A stretch of DNA of 64,000 nt from Gymnothorax reevesii. Taxonomy: Eukaryota > Chordata > Actinopteri > Anguilliformes > Muraenidae. A model generated the notes under the pieces. The model saw only the letters and a program-made list of their open reading frames with translations. It was not told the origin of the DNA and did no database searches. Of this stretch, positions 1 to 13,000 are shown piece by piece; within the stretch, counting starts at the first letter, position 1, and every line of letters starts with the position of its first letter. The translations under genes were made by a program, and so were the position numbers. The DNA is taken from NCBI GenBank assembly GCA_029721435.1, contig CM056586.1:72994607-73058606 (forward strand), given 5' to 3'.

Positions 1-2364
1 CTGGTAAACCTAATACATCAGATGTTGCAGAGAATGCTGTGACGGTTAGCTGGACAATACCATTGAGTGATGGTGGCAGTCCAATAACTGGCTATGTAAT
101 TGAGCGAAGACACAAGGAAGGAAAATGGATTCGTGTGAACAAGACTCCAGTAAAAGAACTCAGGTATAGGGTCCATGGACTTTATGAAGGTAACACCTAT
201 GAGTTCAGAGTTTTTGCTGAGAATATTGCAGGATTCAGTGGACCTTCTCCTGTGTCAGACCCAGTAAGGGTATCTCGACCGCTCACGGTACCTGGACCAC
301 CAGTTAACCCAAAATTGAAGGACTGGAGCAAATCATCTGCTGACTTAGTCTGGATTAAGCCAACAAGAGATGGAGGCAGTCCCATTTTAGGGTACATCGT
401 TGAATGCCAGAAAGCAGACAGTACTGAGTGGGAAAGAATAAATAAAGATGATCTTATCAAGCTGTGTGCATTCACAGTAACAGGGCTAATTGAAGGTTCA
501 GAATACAGATTCCGCATTAGAGCCACCAATATGATAGGAGATGGTGAACCTAGAGAACTTCCTGAATCAGTCATCGCAAAAGACATCTGTCTTCCCCCTG
601 AAATTGAACTCGAAGTTGGATGTCGTGAGCATTTGACTATCAGAGTAGGCCAGAATATTAACATCATAGCTCATGTTCGAGCAAGACCTGATCCAAGGGT
701 TACCTGGAGCAAGGATGGCGTGCTACTTGAAAGAGATAAACGGACTACTATTACTAGTAGCTTGCCACTTGTGAATCTCATCGTAAAAGAAGCGACAAGA
801 GCAGATCACGGAAAATACGTCATTAAGGCAAAAAATGACAGCGGTGAAGCACAAGCAACAATAACTGTGAATGTCCTTGATAGGCCTGGACACTGTAAAG
901 GTCTGAAGGCGACCTATGTAACTAAAGATTCTTGTGTGGTATCATGGGAGAATCCAGATGACAATGGAGGCACAGAAATAACAAACTATATTGTGGAGTG
1001 CCGCGAGCCCAGTCAGAGGGTATGGTCAATGATCACAGCAGATTGCCCCAATCGCCTCATTAAGGCCAAGCTTTTGGAAAATCGTGAATATTTCTTCAGA
1101 GTCTGTGCTGAGAACAAATGCGGGCTTGGACCAACTGTAGAGACTAAAACACCAATCCTGGCTATTGATCCTATAACAAAGCCTGGTGAGCCAGAAAACT
1201 TCCATATCACTGAAATTGGCAAGAACTTTGTATTCCTTAAATGGCGTAGACCAGACTATGATGGTGGCAGCCCCAACCTAGCATATCATTTGGAAAGGAA
1301 AACCAAAGATGCTACTGAGTGGGAAAGACTGCACAAAGGTGCAATAAAAGAAACATACTATATGGTTGACAAATGTACAGAAAATCAAATATACCAGTTC
1401 AGAGTACGAACCACAAATGAGGGCGGGGAGAGTAACTGGGTCAAGACAGCTGAGGTACTTGTCAAAGAGGAGATACAGAAACCAGTGCTTGACATTAGGT
1501 TAGCTGGAGTCCTTGTGGTAAAAGCCGGTGACACAATCAGAATGGAAGCCGGACTTAGAGGCAAACCTCAACCTGAAGTCAAATGGGTAAAAGACAAGGA
1601 TGCAGCAGAATATGGAAAGAATCCAAGACTTACTATTGACACTGGTGCTGACTATTCTAAGTTCATCATGACGAAGTCCAAACGTGGAGACTCTGGAAAA
1701 TATACGGTCACTGCTACAAATTCTGCTGGAAGTTTCACTGCTTATGCAACGGTAAATGTGCTGGATGTCCCTGGTCCTGTCAGAGATTTGAAAGCGTCTG
1801 GCATTTCTGCGGACAGATGTAGAGTGGTATGGGATCCCCCAGAGGATGATGGTGGCTCTGAGGTTCAGAGCTACATTTTGGAAAAATGTGAAACGAGACG
1901 AATGGTTTGGTCTACTTACTCATCGTCATTGATCACAAACTATGCTAATGTGACTCACCTCGTGGAAGGAAATGAATACATCTTCAGAGTACGCGCAGAG
2001 AACAAAATGGGTACTGGACCTGCTGTGGAGAGCAAGCCCATTGTTGCCAAGACACAATTCAACAGACCTGGTCCCCCAGATCCTCCAGAAGTCACTAAGA
2101 TTGCAAAGGATGAAATGACAGTTGTATGGGCCCCTCCGGAGAATGATGGTGGGAAGTCCATCACTGGATATATTTTAGAAAGGAAAGAAAAACGTGCAGT
2201 ACGATGGGTTCCAGTTACAAAGAGCCCTATACCAGAAAGACGCATGAGGGTTTGCAACTTGCTTCCCAATCATGAATATCAGTTCCGTGTTAAGGCCGAA
2301 AATGAAGTTGGATTGGGAGAACCAAGTAAACCTTCCAAATCAGTGGTTGCCAAGGACCCAATTG
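1..2364 (+). CDS. ttn: ttn exon 1 (5'-truncated): D-zone, eight domains
   Basis: Multi-domain D-zone exon cut by the window start; the first full codon is at base 3. Domains by approximate position: Fn3 missing its first residues (to 290), Fn3 (291-590), Ig (591-880), Fn3 (881-1180), Fn3 (1181-1480), Ig (1481-1765), Fn3 (1766-2065), Fn3 (2066-2364). Fn3 domains show the DGGSPI-GY and EYEFRV-AEN signatures; the Ig domains show VTW-KDG or VKW-KD and GKY motifs. It ends one base into a codon before GTAAGT. Confidence 0.95.
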
Positions 2365-5300
2365 GTAAGTATGCCATTTGCAAATGATGTAATGTATAAA
2401 AACAGATAATTAAAAAAAAAAATTGGTTTTATAGCGTGCCTGATCATTTGTTCTGTGTTTCACTTTACAGAACCACCTGGTCCACCAGCCAGTTTGAAGG
2501 TGGTTGACAGTACAACATCCTCCGTTACACTTGGGTGGGCAAAGCCGGTGTACGATGGCGGTGCTCCTATTCTTGGCTACACAGTTGAAATGAGACTCAA
2601 GGGTGAAACTGATAAGCCAGAGGAAGGATGGAAAAAATGCAACGTCAGTGGTCCACTGGTTCTGACAGAATTTACCATTCTAAATCTGAATGAGAAATCA
2701 GAGTATGAATTCCATGTCTCGGCTGAAAATCAGGTCGGCATGGGTCGTCCAGCACAGCTTAAAGATGCAGTCACGCCAAAGGAAATTCTGGGTAATGTGT
2801 TTGATTTCTTGCTCATGAATAAGCACTAGCTAATATTTAACAAACTAGTAATCACTCTGTTGTATTCAATTTGCTTATTTTTCAGATTCTAGCACTAATG
2901 ATTTTTTTCTATGCTTACAGAGGCACCTGAGATAGACTTAGATGCAAGTTTGAGAAAAGTTCTGAAAGTGAGAGCTGGCTGTCCTATCAGACTCTTTGCA
3001 ACATTCAGAGGAAGACCCACCCCCAAAGTCACATGGAAGAGAATGGGAGTTGATAATGTCGTCAGGAAGGGGCTTGTAGATCTGGTTGATACTATGACCT
3101 TCCTAGTCATCCCAGAAAGCACGCGTGAGGATTCTGGAAAATATGCGTTGATGCTTTCCAGCCCAGCTGGGGAGAAGGCTGTGTTTGTACATGTCAAAGT
3201 CTTAGGTAAATAATTTAATTTTCTAATCAAGCTTAAGCAGAAATTTTGAAATATTTTATTTTTGCCGAATGAAGGAATATGACTGCCTCTTGAGAATATT
3301 TTCCTTTTCTGAATGACTTCTTGGATGAGCCAGAAATAGAGTAGAAAATTCATTTGTCTGAGGCTCACAATTAATGCCGAATATTTCACGCTCTGTGGAT
3401 TATTTCATCCTAATGATACTTCATATTTTCAGATTTTTTCCTGTAATATTGCCGTATTGTGTACTTGTTTGTTTTTGCCTCACTTTTTGTGATAGAAGTA
3501 TTTTAATTGTGCCCTTAAGGTCAATTTTTCTGATGTCATTAACTATGTTTATGCCTCCATCCACAGATACCCCAGGACCTGTAGCAGGGTTGGCTGCTAC
3601 TGATGTCACTAAAGTGTCTGCCCAGGTTTCTTGGGCACCGCCAGAAAATGATGGTGGCAGTCCGGTCACACATTACTCACTAGAAAAGCGCGAAGTTGAC
3701 AGGAAGACATGGACTAATGTCACCAACGATTTGAAAAAGACCAGTTTCAAAGTCACCAATCTCACGCCAGGCATTGAATACTGTTTCAGGGTTACGGCAG
3801 TCAACAAATATGGTCCTGGTGTGCCAGCTGACTCTCAGAAGTCTTACTTGGCGATTGATCCTATCAGTAAGTGTATTTATTACAGTTAAAGATTTATATT
3901 TTTATAGTTATTATTTGCTTAATTGTCTTTCATTGAAATGAACTGCATAAAATGATACTCCTTTTGCACTAAAGGTGAACCTGACCCACCAAAGAAGATG
4001 GAAGTATTGGAAATTACGAGGAATAGTGCAGTGTTAGGATGGCTTAAGCCACTGAGAGATGGAGGAGCGAAGATCAATGGTTATGTGGTTGATTACTTAG
4101 AGGAGGGCAAACCTGAGGACAAATGGACGCCATACTCAGTTGTGAAAGATTTAAGCATTGTTGTTGTTGGACTGAAGGAGGGCAAGAAGTACAAATTCAG
4201 AGTCGCAGCAAGAAATTCAGTGGGCTGCAGTCTGCCAAGAGAAGCAGAAGGAATGTTTGAGATTAAAGAACAGCTGAGTAAGTCTTTACTCATACCATTT
4301 GTGTGATCTTTTTCCCTGCTTGTTCCAAATGTATTTTTTTGCGTTTGACAACATGCTACAGTGTGTTGAAATTTTATTCAATGGTTTATCGCTTTTTTTT
4401 TGTCCAGTGCCACCTAGGATTGTTATGCCTGAGGTTTTGACTGCAAAGGCGGGATCTAAATTGCAAGTTGAGGCTCTTGTCTCTGGAAAGCCAGTACCTG
4501 TATGCAAATGGATGCGAGGAAATGATGATGTCGTTACATCCGATCGCCTCTCGATATTTAAAACTTCAAACTGCTGTATCCTATCTATAAAGGATGTTTC
4601 GAGAACGGACAGTGGCTACTACAGCCTCTCAGCTGAGAACAGTAGTGGGAAAGTCAGTCAGATACTGAGATTGATCATTATGGGTAGGTCTCAACTTACA
4701 AATGTAAGTGCATATGAATCTATAATTGTGATAGTGATGTTGATAGTTATTAATTATGTATTTGTGTTTCAGACATCCCCGGTCCGCCAGAACCACCATT
4801 TGAAGTCAGTGATATTGATATTGATTCATGCACCCTCTCCTGGCACACCCCTCGTGAGGATGGGGGGAGTAACATCACAAACTATGTGGTTGAGAAATGT
4901 GATGTGAGCAGAGGTGATTGGGTAACTGCTGTTGCATCTTGTACGGCAACAAACTGCAGAGTCGGAAAGCTCACCCAAGGAAATGAGTATCTGTTCCGTG
5001 TCAAAGCCGAGAATCGCTTCGGCATCTCAGCTCCTATTGTCTCTGAGAAGATAGTTGCGCGGTTTCCATTTGGTAAGATTAGTTGTTAGTAAATGCACTG
5101 TATTTATGCTCAAACACTTTAGCGTAAAACATATTTAACTTGTTGTGGAGTAGAATATGCGCAACTAAATGCAGTTCTGTGCAAAAGTTTGGCACATTTG
5201 AAACACTTCTGTTGGGCAAAGACTGCCAGAAATAGTGGAATTAAACATTTTTAAGTATGGAAAAATGTACTAAGCTGCAAATTGTTGATTACAAAATCAA

Positions 5301-8300
5301 ATCAATATTTGATGTGACCGCTCATTGCCTGATAATTTGGTAGACTGCCCTGTTGTTTCATAGTTTTTAACATAACGGTGAGGCTTTTTCCAAGCATACT
5401 GTAGACAAACTGCCTCACTTGCCACTGTCTCTTCAGGTTATCCCAGGCAGCCTAGTACATATTTAGTCTCATATGCATCAACATCATTTAATGAAATGCT
5501 AATATTTATTTGCAAAATTATTTTTCAATGGAACTTGGTTTCACAAATGTGTTTTTTCATCTGAAATAGCACAAATATGGAAACCATGAACATCTAAGGC
5601 CAGATTTAAGTTTTTATAATCCAGGGTGCCCGAGACTTTCGCACAGAGCTGCACGTACACACCAAAACTGACATATTAAAATGCATTTATTTCAGATGTA
5701 CCCAGTGAACCGAGGAATTGTGCTGTCAGCAATGTCAACAAAGACCATGTGTTTTTGACTTGGGACACGCCAATCTCTGATGGGGGAAGTCCTATCACTG
5801 GATATATCATCGAACGCAAAGAGAGAAACAGCATCCTGTGGGTCAGGGCCAATGAAACCGCTGTGCGTTTAACCGAATACACATGCTTTGGCCTTATTGA
5901 AAGTTTGGAATATACTTTCAGAGTGTCGGCAGTTAACCGTGCCGGACAAGGAAACCCAAGCAAACAGACAGAATTTGTCACGGCAAGAACACCAGTCGGT
6001 ACGTAGCCCCCTTCCCCCAATTTTCTTAATGTTGTGTACTGAGTTCTTCAAACCCTTGACGCGCATTTCCCATATGTGGCCACATTTAGATCCACCTGGA
6101 AAGCCAGAGGTGTTGGACGTGACCAAGAATTCCATTTCACTTATTTGGGCCCGTCCAAAGAATGATGGAGGCAGCAGAATCCTGGGATATTATGTTGAAT
6201 CCCTGAAGATTCCGGGAAAGAGATGGCTCCGATGCAATGAAAACTACCAGAGTGTGCCCACGGAGGAGTATACTGAGACTGGTCTGGAAGAGGGATCTCA
6301 GTACCAGTTCAGAGCGATTGCCAAGACGGCAATTAACATGAGTCTGCCATCAGAACCTTCAGATCCAATTGTAGTGACGCCAGAGAATGGTAAGATGATT
6401 TCTGCTGTATTGTGACCAACTATGCATAACGAATTTTGCTTTCGCATCATTTTCTTCAGAGCTGCTCAGATGCATACATTGTGATTTCAGTTCCGCCGAG
6501 AGTGGAGCTCGCAGTTCACATGAAGAGTCTGATCATAGTGAAGGCTGGAGAAAACGTTTGTCTTGAAGCTGAAGTATTTGGCAAACCAATGCCAACTGTT
6601 ACATGGAAGAGAGATGGAAAATTAGTGGAAGCCATTGAAGGGACCAAAATGTCGAATAAGAGGCATCTATTCCTTCTGGAAATGTTCTCCGTGACGAGAA
6701 AAGAATCTGGCGATTACACCGTTCTGGCTGAAAATGCTAGTGGTAGCAAATCAGCTGTAATTAAGCTGAAGGTGCTGGGTAAGCGCTGGACTGTCTCAAT
6801 CATCACACACGCTTCCTCACATGTAGTGATAAAAATAAAAATAAATACATTAATAATAATATTTATTATTATTGTAGTTATTATTATAAGTTCAATAAAT
6901 ACATTTGCATGTGCATTATTAACTGTTGTTGATACTGTTTCAACAAAATTCAAATATTCAAGAGATTCAACTGATTATTTTGTAATTGTAGAAAATATCA
7001 ATACGCCTAAATGATTCAGACGGATTTGGACAAACATTTCTTAGGTCAGTGGAGTTTACCAATCATGGACTTCAAAATAAATTTCAAATATGCCTTTTAT
7101 ATGTGTAGACAAACCTGGACCACCGGCATCCATCAAGATCAGCTATGTGTATGCCGACCGCGTTAAGCTGAAATGGGAGCCACCTCTTGCTGATGGAGGA
7201 TCCGAAATCACCAACTATATTGTCGACAAACGGGAAACGAGCAGGCCCAACTGGGCTCAAGTCACAGCTAATATCAGTGGCCAGCTCACTGACTGCTCTG
7301 TGGAGAAGCTGATTGAAGGCCACGAATACCAGTTCCGTGTCAGTGCTGAGAACAAATACGGTGTCGGTGACCCCATCCTGACAGATTCGGTTGTTGCAAA
7401 GAATCCATACGGTAATATTATCATCTTGTGATTTGTAGTTTACTGAGTCCATTTTAGTTTTGTGATTTACAGTCAAGTCCATGAGCATTTCAACAAGTCC
7501 GTGAGCATTTGGCATTGCCTTTGGACTCTCGTTGTCTTTCTACTGGAAAAACAAAATCACAGGATGAAAAAATCTGAATCACAGACCTAGCCAAAACATT
7601 TGGTGTTACATATTCAAAAGGTTTTTTTTGCTTTGCAACTAAGCTACTGCTGATCCAATCAGTAACCAAACCAATCTTCGATCATTAAAATTTTTTGGAA
7701 TAATAATTGTTCGGTCTGCATTTCTTGCCCTGGTGGATGGTTGTTGCCTTACCTACAAGAGTCATTCTACATATAAAATCAGGCAATTCTGATTCAGGTC
7801 ATGCTAAACCGGAGAGAACTTGTCTGACCTTTGATTGTCTCCGAAACTGAAATATCCAAAGCACTTAAACTGCTCCTCTCTAGTTCAGCTTGAAGTAAAA
7901 CTGGCTGAAAAAAGTTCTGCAGAAATTCACAATTACTCGAGTTACGCTTTATAAGATGCAAGCAGACTGTCGCATCACTTTTATCTGCTTATAAGTCTGT
8001 AACAAAATACAGGGAGATTGGCTGTAGGAGTTTCTGAATCCGACAGTCACGGGTTCTGAGGCAAGGAGATCTATTATACAAGTCTCACCAACCATAATCA
8101 AATGAACAGATTGTTTCCAAAATGTAAAAAAAGTGAAATAATATCATAGAGTGACAGCCCTGTGCTCCTTACACATGGTGCAAAAATCCTTTTTTAGAAA
8201 TTCATACGATAAGGTGTATTTTTTCATAGTCAAAATTTTTGTTTTTCTATATAATGCAACAGACGCCACCATAGAAAAAGATTATCTGCTCAAAATGAGT

Positions 8301-10054
8301 AAAATGGATTTATTGTGTTTTGGAAACAAACTCTTCAAATTTCCACTCCTGGACAAAAAAAAAAAAGGCCAACCCTAAAATGGTAAAACGTAATGCTTTA
8401 ATGGTCTGAAAAACAAATGTTCAGTAAGAAAATGAGCAGGAATTAAAGAAATGCAGTGAAAAGTCAGTTAATACTTGGCAGCACAGGAATATTGCAGAAA
8501 GGCTTTGCTTCCCACCGTTTATTTATTCATTCATGTATTCTTTTTCAAAAGGACAATCAGATGTTATTTTTTCCATCCCTTTTAAACCCTTTGTTGCATA
8601 GTTGTTGTTGCTCATGTAACCAAACCCACCCACCACCCTTACTAATCAAAGAGGAAAGGAGTCAGGCTACAAAGGGTTACGGGACCAAACGCAAAAAAAA
8701 AGTACAGCTCTGGAAAAAAGTACAAAAGTACAGCTGTTACATAACCAGGTGTGTCTCATACCTGCATTATTCTGTTTACAAGTGAGCAGATAAAAGACGT
8801 AGAGTCGTTTGCAGATGTGGAAGTTGTAATTGAACTTGTCGCTGCTTCGTACTCTCAGTATGATCTTTAAGAAGCTGTCTTTTTATTTTCCTCACTGTTG
8901 GCTGTAACTTAATTTATCCTCAGATGTTCCGGGACGCTGTGATCCACCTGTCATCACCAACATCACAAAAGACCACATGACTGTCAGTTGGAAGGCACCT
9001 GCTGATGATGGTCGATCCCCTATTCTTGGCTACATGGTTGAGAAGCGTGAAAGCCAAGAAATAAATTGGTCTAAAGTCAACAGAAAGCCTGTTCTTGACA
9101 GAACTGTTAAGGCTGGTGGTCTTACAGAGGGATGTGAGTATGAATTTAGAGTCATCGCTCTGAACAAAGCTGGCGCAGGAAAGCCAAGTGATCCATCCAA
9201 AGGTGCTGCTGCTCTTGATCCTGTGTGTAAGTATAAATCTTGGCATACTGCTCACATTTTATTTTAAATTGAATTATGAGATGCGTCATATCTAATTATG
9301 TGTATTCCGCAGATCCTCCGGGACCGCCTGCATTCCCGAAAGTTGTTGATACAACGCACAGTTCAGTCAGTCTTTCTTGGACAAAACCAGCCTATGATGG
9401 TGGCTGTGAGATTTTGGGCTACCTGGTTGAGTGCAAACGAACAGATTCTGAGGATTGGCTGAAATGCAACCTTCCAAAAAATCTTAGAGGCACAAAATTT
9501 GTTGTTACAGGACTCAGTGAAAACGTAGAATACCAGTTCCGTGTCTCTGCCATGAACAAGATTGGGTACAGTGAGCCAAGTGATGTTCCAGATAAGCACT
9601 TCGCCAAGGACATTTTGAGTACGTGTGCAGTTTCATGAATAACTTTATTTCTGCTTCTCTCCCTGCTCACGCAGTTGCACATTCTTCGAGTTTACATTTG
9701 TTTCTGCTGGTGTTTGGCTAACATTTGGGATTTTTTTGTGTTTTAGTTGCGCCTGAGGGGGAGCTCAGTGCTGATCTCAGGAAAGCCCTGGTGCTGCGTG
9801 CTGGAGTAACAATGAGACTCTATGTACCACTGCGAGGCCGTCCTCCTCCAAAGGTGACCTGGGCCAAGGTTGACGCAAATCTAAAGGAAAGAGATGGGCT
9901 CATGATCAAGACCTCAGATTGGGACACTCTATTATATCTTGAAGGCGTAACAAGATATGATGCTGGCAAATACACCTTGACTCTGGAGAACAGCAGTGGA
10001 GTAAAGAGCTACACAATTGTTGTGAAAGTTCTTGGTAAGTACATAGTTGTAGCT

Positions 10055-10087
<33 letters not shown>

Positions 10088-13000
10088 CACTGAGCAAAAA
10101 AAGAAATGCAATTTAGAAAACTAGGCAATGTACTCGTATGGTCCTATTTGAAGGAATGAGTGTAAATCCACATATGCTCATATTAAGTAAGATATTCATA
10201 ATAACACATATTTGTTACCCGTCAACCTTGTATTAACTTACGTGTTGCTGAGTATAACATTAATATCGCATTGCCATGTATTTTTGATTCTGTTACAGAC
10301 ACCCCTGGACCACCAGAAAATCTCATTGTCAAGGAGACATCGAAAACCCACGCATGGATCAGTTGGGATCCCCCTAGTATTGATGGTGGAAGCCCTGTGA
10401 AGAGCTACATTGTCGAAAAACGTGATGCGGAGAGAAAGGCATGGTCCACGGTGTCTACGGATTGCCCCAAGACATCTTTCAGAATTACAAATTTGGAGGC
10501 AGGGAAATCTTACTGTTTCAGAGTTTTGGCTGAAAATGAGTATGGAATTGGGGACCCCTGTGAGACATCTGGTGCTGTCAGAGCATCCGGTGAGTGCAGA
10601 AATCTTCAGTCAACCTTGCTATAGTCAAAAAAAAAATAGTCAATCCTGCTGAGACATAATTTTGGATAATGGCCAGCTGGCTGGTCAATACTTGTACATT
10701 TTGAGAGGAGCTCCTTGATCCTGAATATAGCTTACTAATTCATGCGTATGAATCCAAACTATGCATGATGACACGTAACAGATTGGTGCAAACGCGTGAT
10801 TTTTTTAAATAGTATTTAAAAGTACAGGATTAATAAATGTTGTCCCACAGAAAAACCTGGACCTGTGGAGGACTTCAAAGCCTCGTTGGTCACCAAAGAT
10901 TCATGCTCCCTTTGCTGGAAGAAGCCACTCAGTGATGGCGGCAGTCACATTACCGCTTATGTACTTGAAGAGATGGAAGGTGTGAATAAATGGAAGGAGC
11001 TGGAGCGATCCAAAAAATTGCACTATGATGCCAAAGATCTTGTGAAAGGGAAGGAGTATACCTTCAGAGCAAGAGCAGTGAATCAGGCTGGAGATGGCGA
11101 AACACAGGAGCTTACCATTGTTGCCAAGGACCACATAGGTGAGTGTTTAATAACATACATTGTTATTATTCAAAAATCACTGTCACCTTAAGTATTATTT
11201 GAGAATATACCCCCCTAGTTGGAGAAAATGTAACTGGGGCAAGAAGTTATTCATATTTTAAGTGGAGAGAGGTGCAGTCTCATGAGAAAAACTTGTTAAT
11301 CCTTTGATCGTCAGTGTTGTGCTCAGTTTCAAAAGTAGCTAGCTATTTATTAAGCTATTGGTTCACTAGACAATGCAATTTTATTAATGTAAAACAGGAC
11401 ACACTTTAGAATGTGCTAGACATTGTAATGCATCTCAAAGGGCTTTCCTTTACTATTATTATTATTATTAAGATATTTGGTATTCAAAGAGCAGTTGAGG
11501 TGGTGTGTTTCGGTGTTTTTTCATTTCTGGGAGGAATTGTTGGCCATGTCAGGCTATATTTGAAGTTGTCTACCCATGATTATAAGTTCGCTAACTGCCT
11601 CTGAATCCTCTAAATAATTTATTGGAAATGAATAAAGACAAATAAGTCAATCTCTGCATAATATTCCAGTAGTCAATAAAAATCCCCAGATAAAATTGTG
11701 TGACGAGTCGTGTTCAGTCATCGTTATGTTAGTGGTCACGAGATATAGTCTTTATATGTTATTGTCGTTTTTTTATTTGGTTTTGTTCCATGTATTTTTT
11801 GAAGCTAAATACATAAAAAAGATTGGATTAGAAAATAAGTAAATGAATAATTATAATAATTCCTGTCTTCTCTCATAGTTCCGCCTGACTTGGATTTGAG
11901 TGGCCTGCCTGACCTGTGCTACATAGCTAAGGAGGGAACTACAGTGCGCCTCAATATTCCCATCAGTGGTAAACCTGCACCAACTGTCACATGGAAGAAG
12001 AGAGATGCTGCACTGACTGACAGTGGCCGAATCTCTGCCGAGTCTGCTGCTACCAATACAACTCTGCTGGTACGCGATTGCGAAAGAGGTGACGCAGATA
12101 AGTACTCCATCACTCTTACAAACAGTGGAGGCACCAAGGATGCAACTATTCTCCTGAAAGTGGTTGGAAAACCTGGTATACCTACGGGACCAATCAAGTT
12201 TGATGAAATCACAGCAGATGGAATGACTTTGGAATGGGGTCCACCAGTGGATGATGGTGGATCAGAAATATCAAATTACATCCTGGAAAAGAGGGTGTCG
12301 ACATCCAACAAGTGGGTTACTTGTGCTTCAGCTATTCAGAAAACTACCATGAGAGTTACTAGGCTTCATGAAGGAAATGAATACATCTTCAGAGTGGCCG
12401 CAGAAAACAAATATGGAATTGGAGAATTCTTGAAATCCGATGCTCAGAGGGCTGAACATCCTTTCGGTAAATGTGAATTTGAGCATATGGTTAATTCTTT
12501 TCTGGGAAAGTTATTTTGTTCTGAGTGTATTGCTGTTATCTGCCAACAGATGTTCCAGGCCCACCTCCACCACCACAAATCCAGAGCATCCGTAACGATT
12601 CTGTGACACTAGTGTGGTCCGACCCAATTGACACTGGTGGTTCTCCAATTACTGGTCAGTAATTGGTTATTATATCTGGAGATTAATTACTTTTAAAAGC
12701 AGATGCCCTTTTATTTCGTACTAACCAAACAAATTCAAAATTCTATACATGGGCTCTTCAGCATACTGCATCCGAACTGTAAATATGCATTGACTGTGCA
12801 CTATTTAGCCAGATGTTATCTAACATTTAGTCTTCCATGTAATCATCTGTCCGATGTTGGGAACTTTTCAAATATTCTCATTTTATTATGATTTATTATT
12901 GCAGCTGTTTGCATCTTCACAATTAAAAATGGCGGAATTTGAAATTATTTCATCAGAAAAAATGATGCCTGTGAGGTAATAATTTGTGTCAATTTTTGAT

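Larger units (their letters stand above)
2921..9618 (+). repeat. ttn: C-zone super-repeat C1 (11 domains, 11 exons)
   Basis: Exons 3-13, each encoding exactly one domain: I F F I F F F I F F F. This is the start of the C-zone array, with a one-exon-per-domain layout unlike the intronless C3-C7. Confidence 0.88.

Noticed and set aside
3374..3566. Upstream extension of exon 4 frame
   Set aside because: The translated intronic part is hydrophobic, Phe-rich and T-run derived; the acceptor ccacag at 3566 and the DTPGP domain start fix the exon.
6461..6490. Alternative upstream acceptors for exon 10
   Set aside because: They would add non-domain residues or break phase; the AG at 6489-6490 gives the standard Ig start.
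7084..7515. Antisense frame across exon 11
   Set aside because: Shadow of the Fn3 exon; no independent evidence.
8151..8785. Small frames in intron 11 as unrecognised exons
   Set aside because: No Ig/Fn3 signature and no suitable splice sites in phase; exon 11 joins exon 12 directly in the expected domain order.
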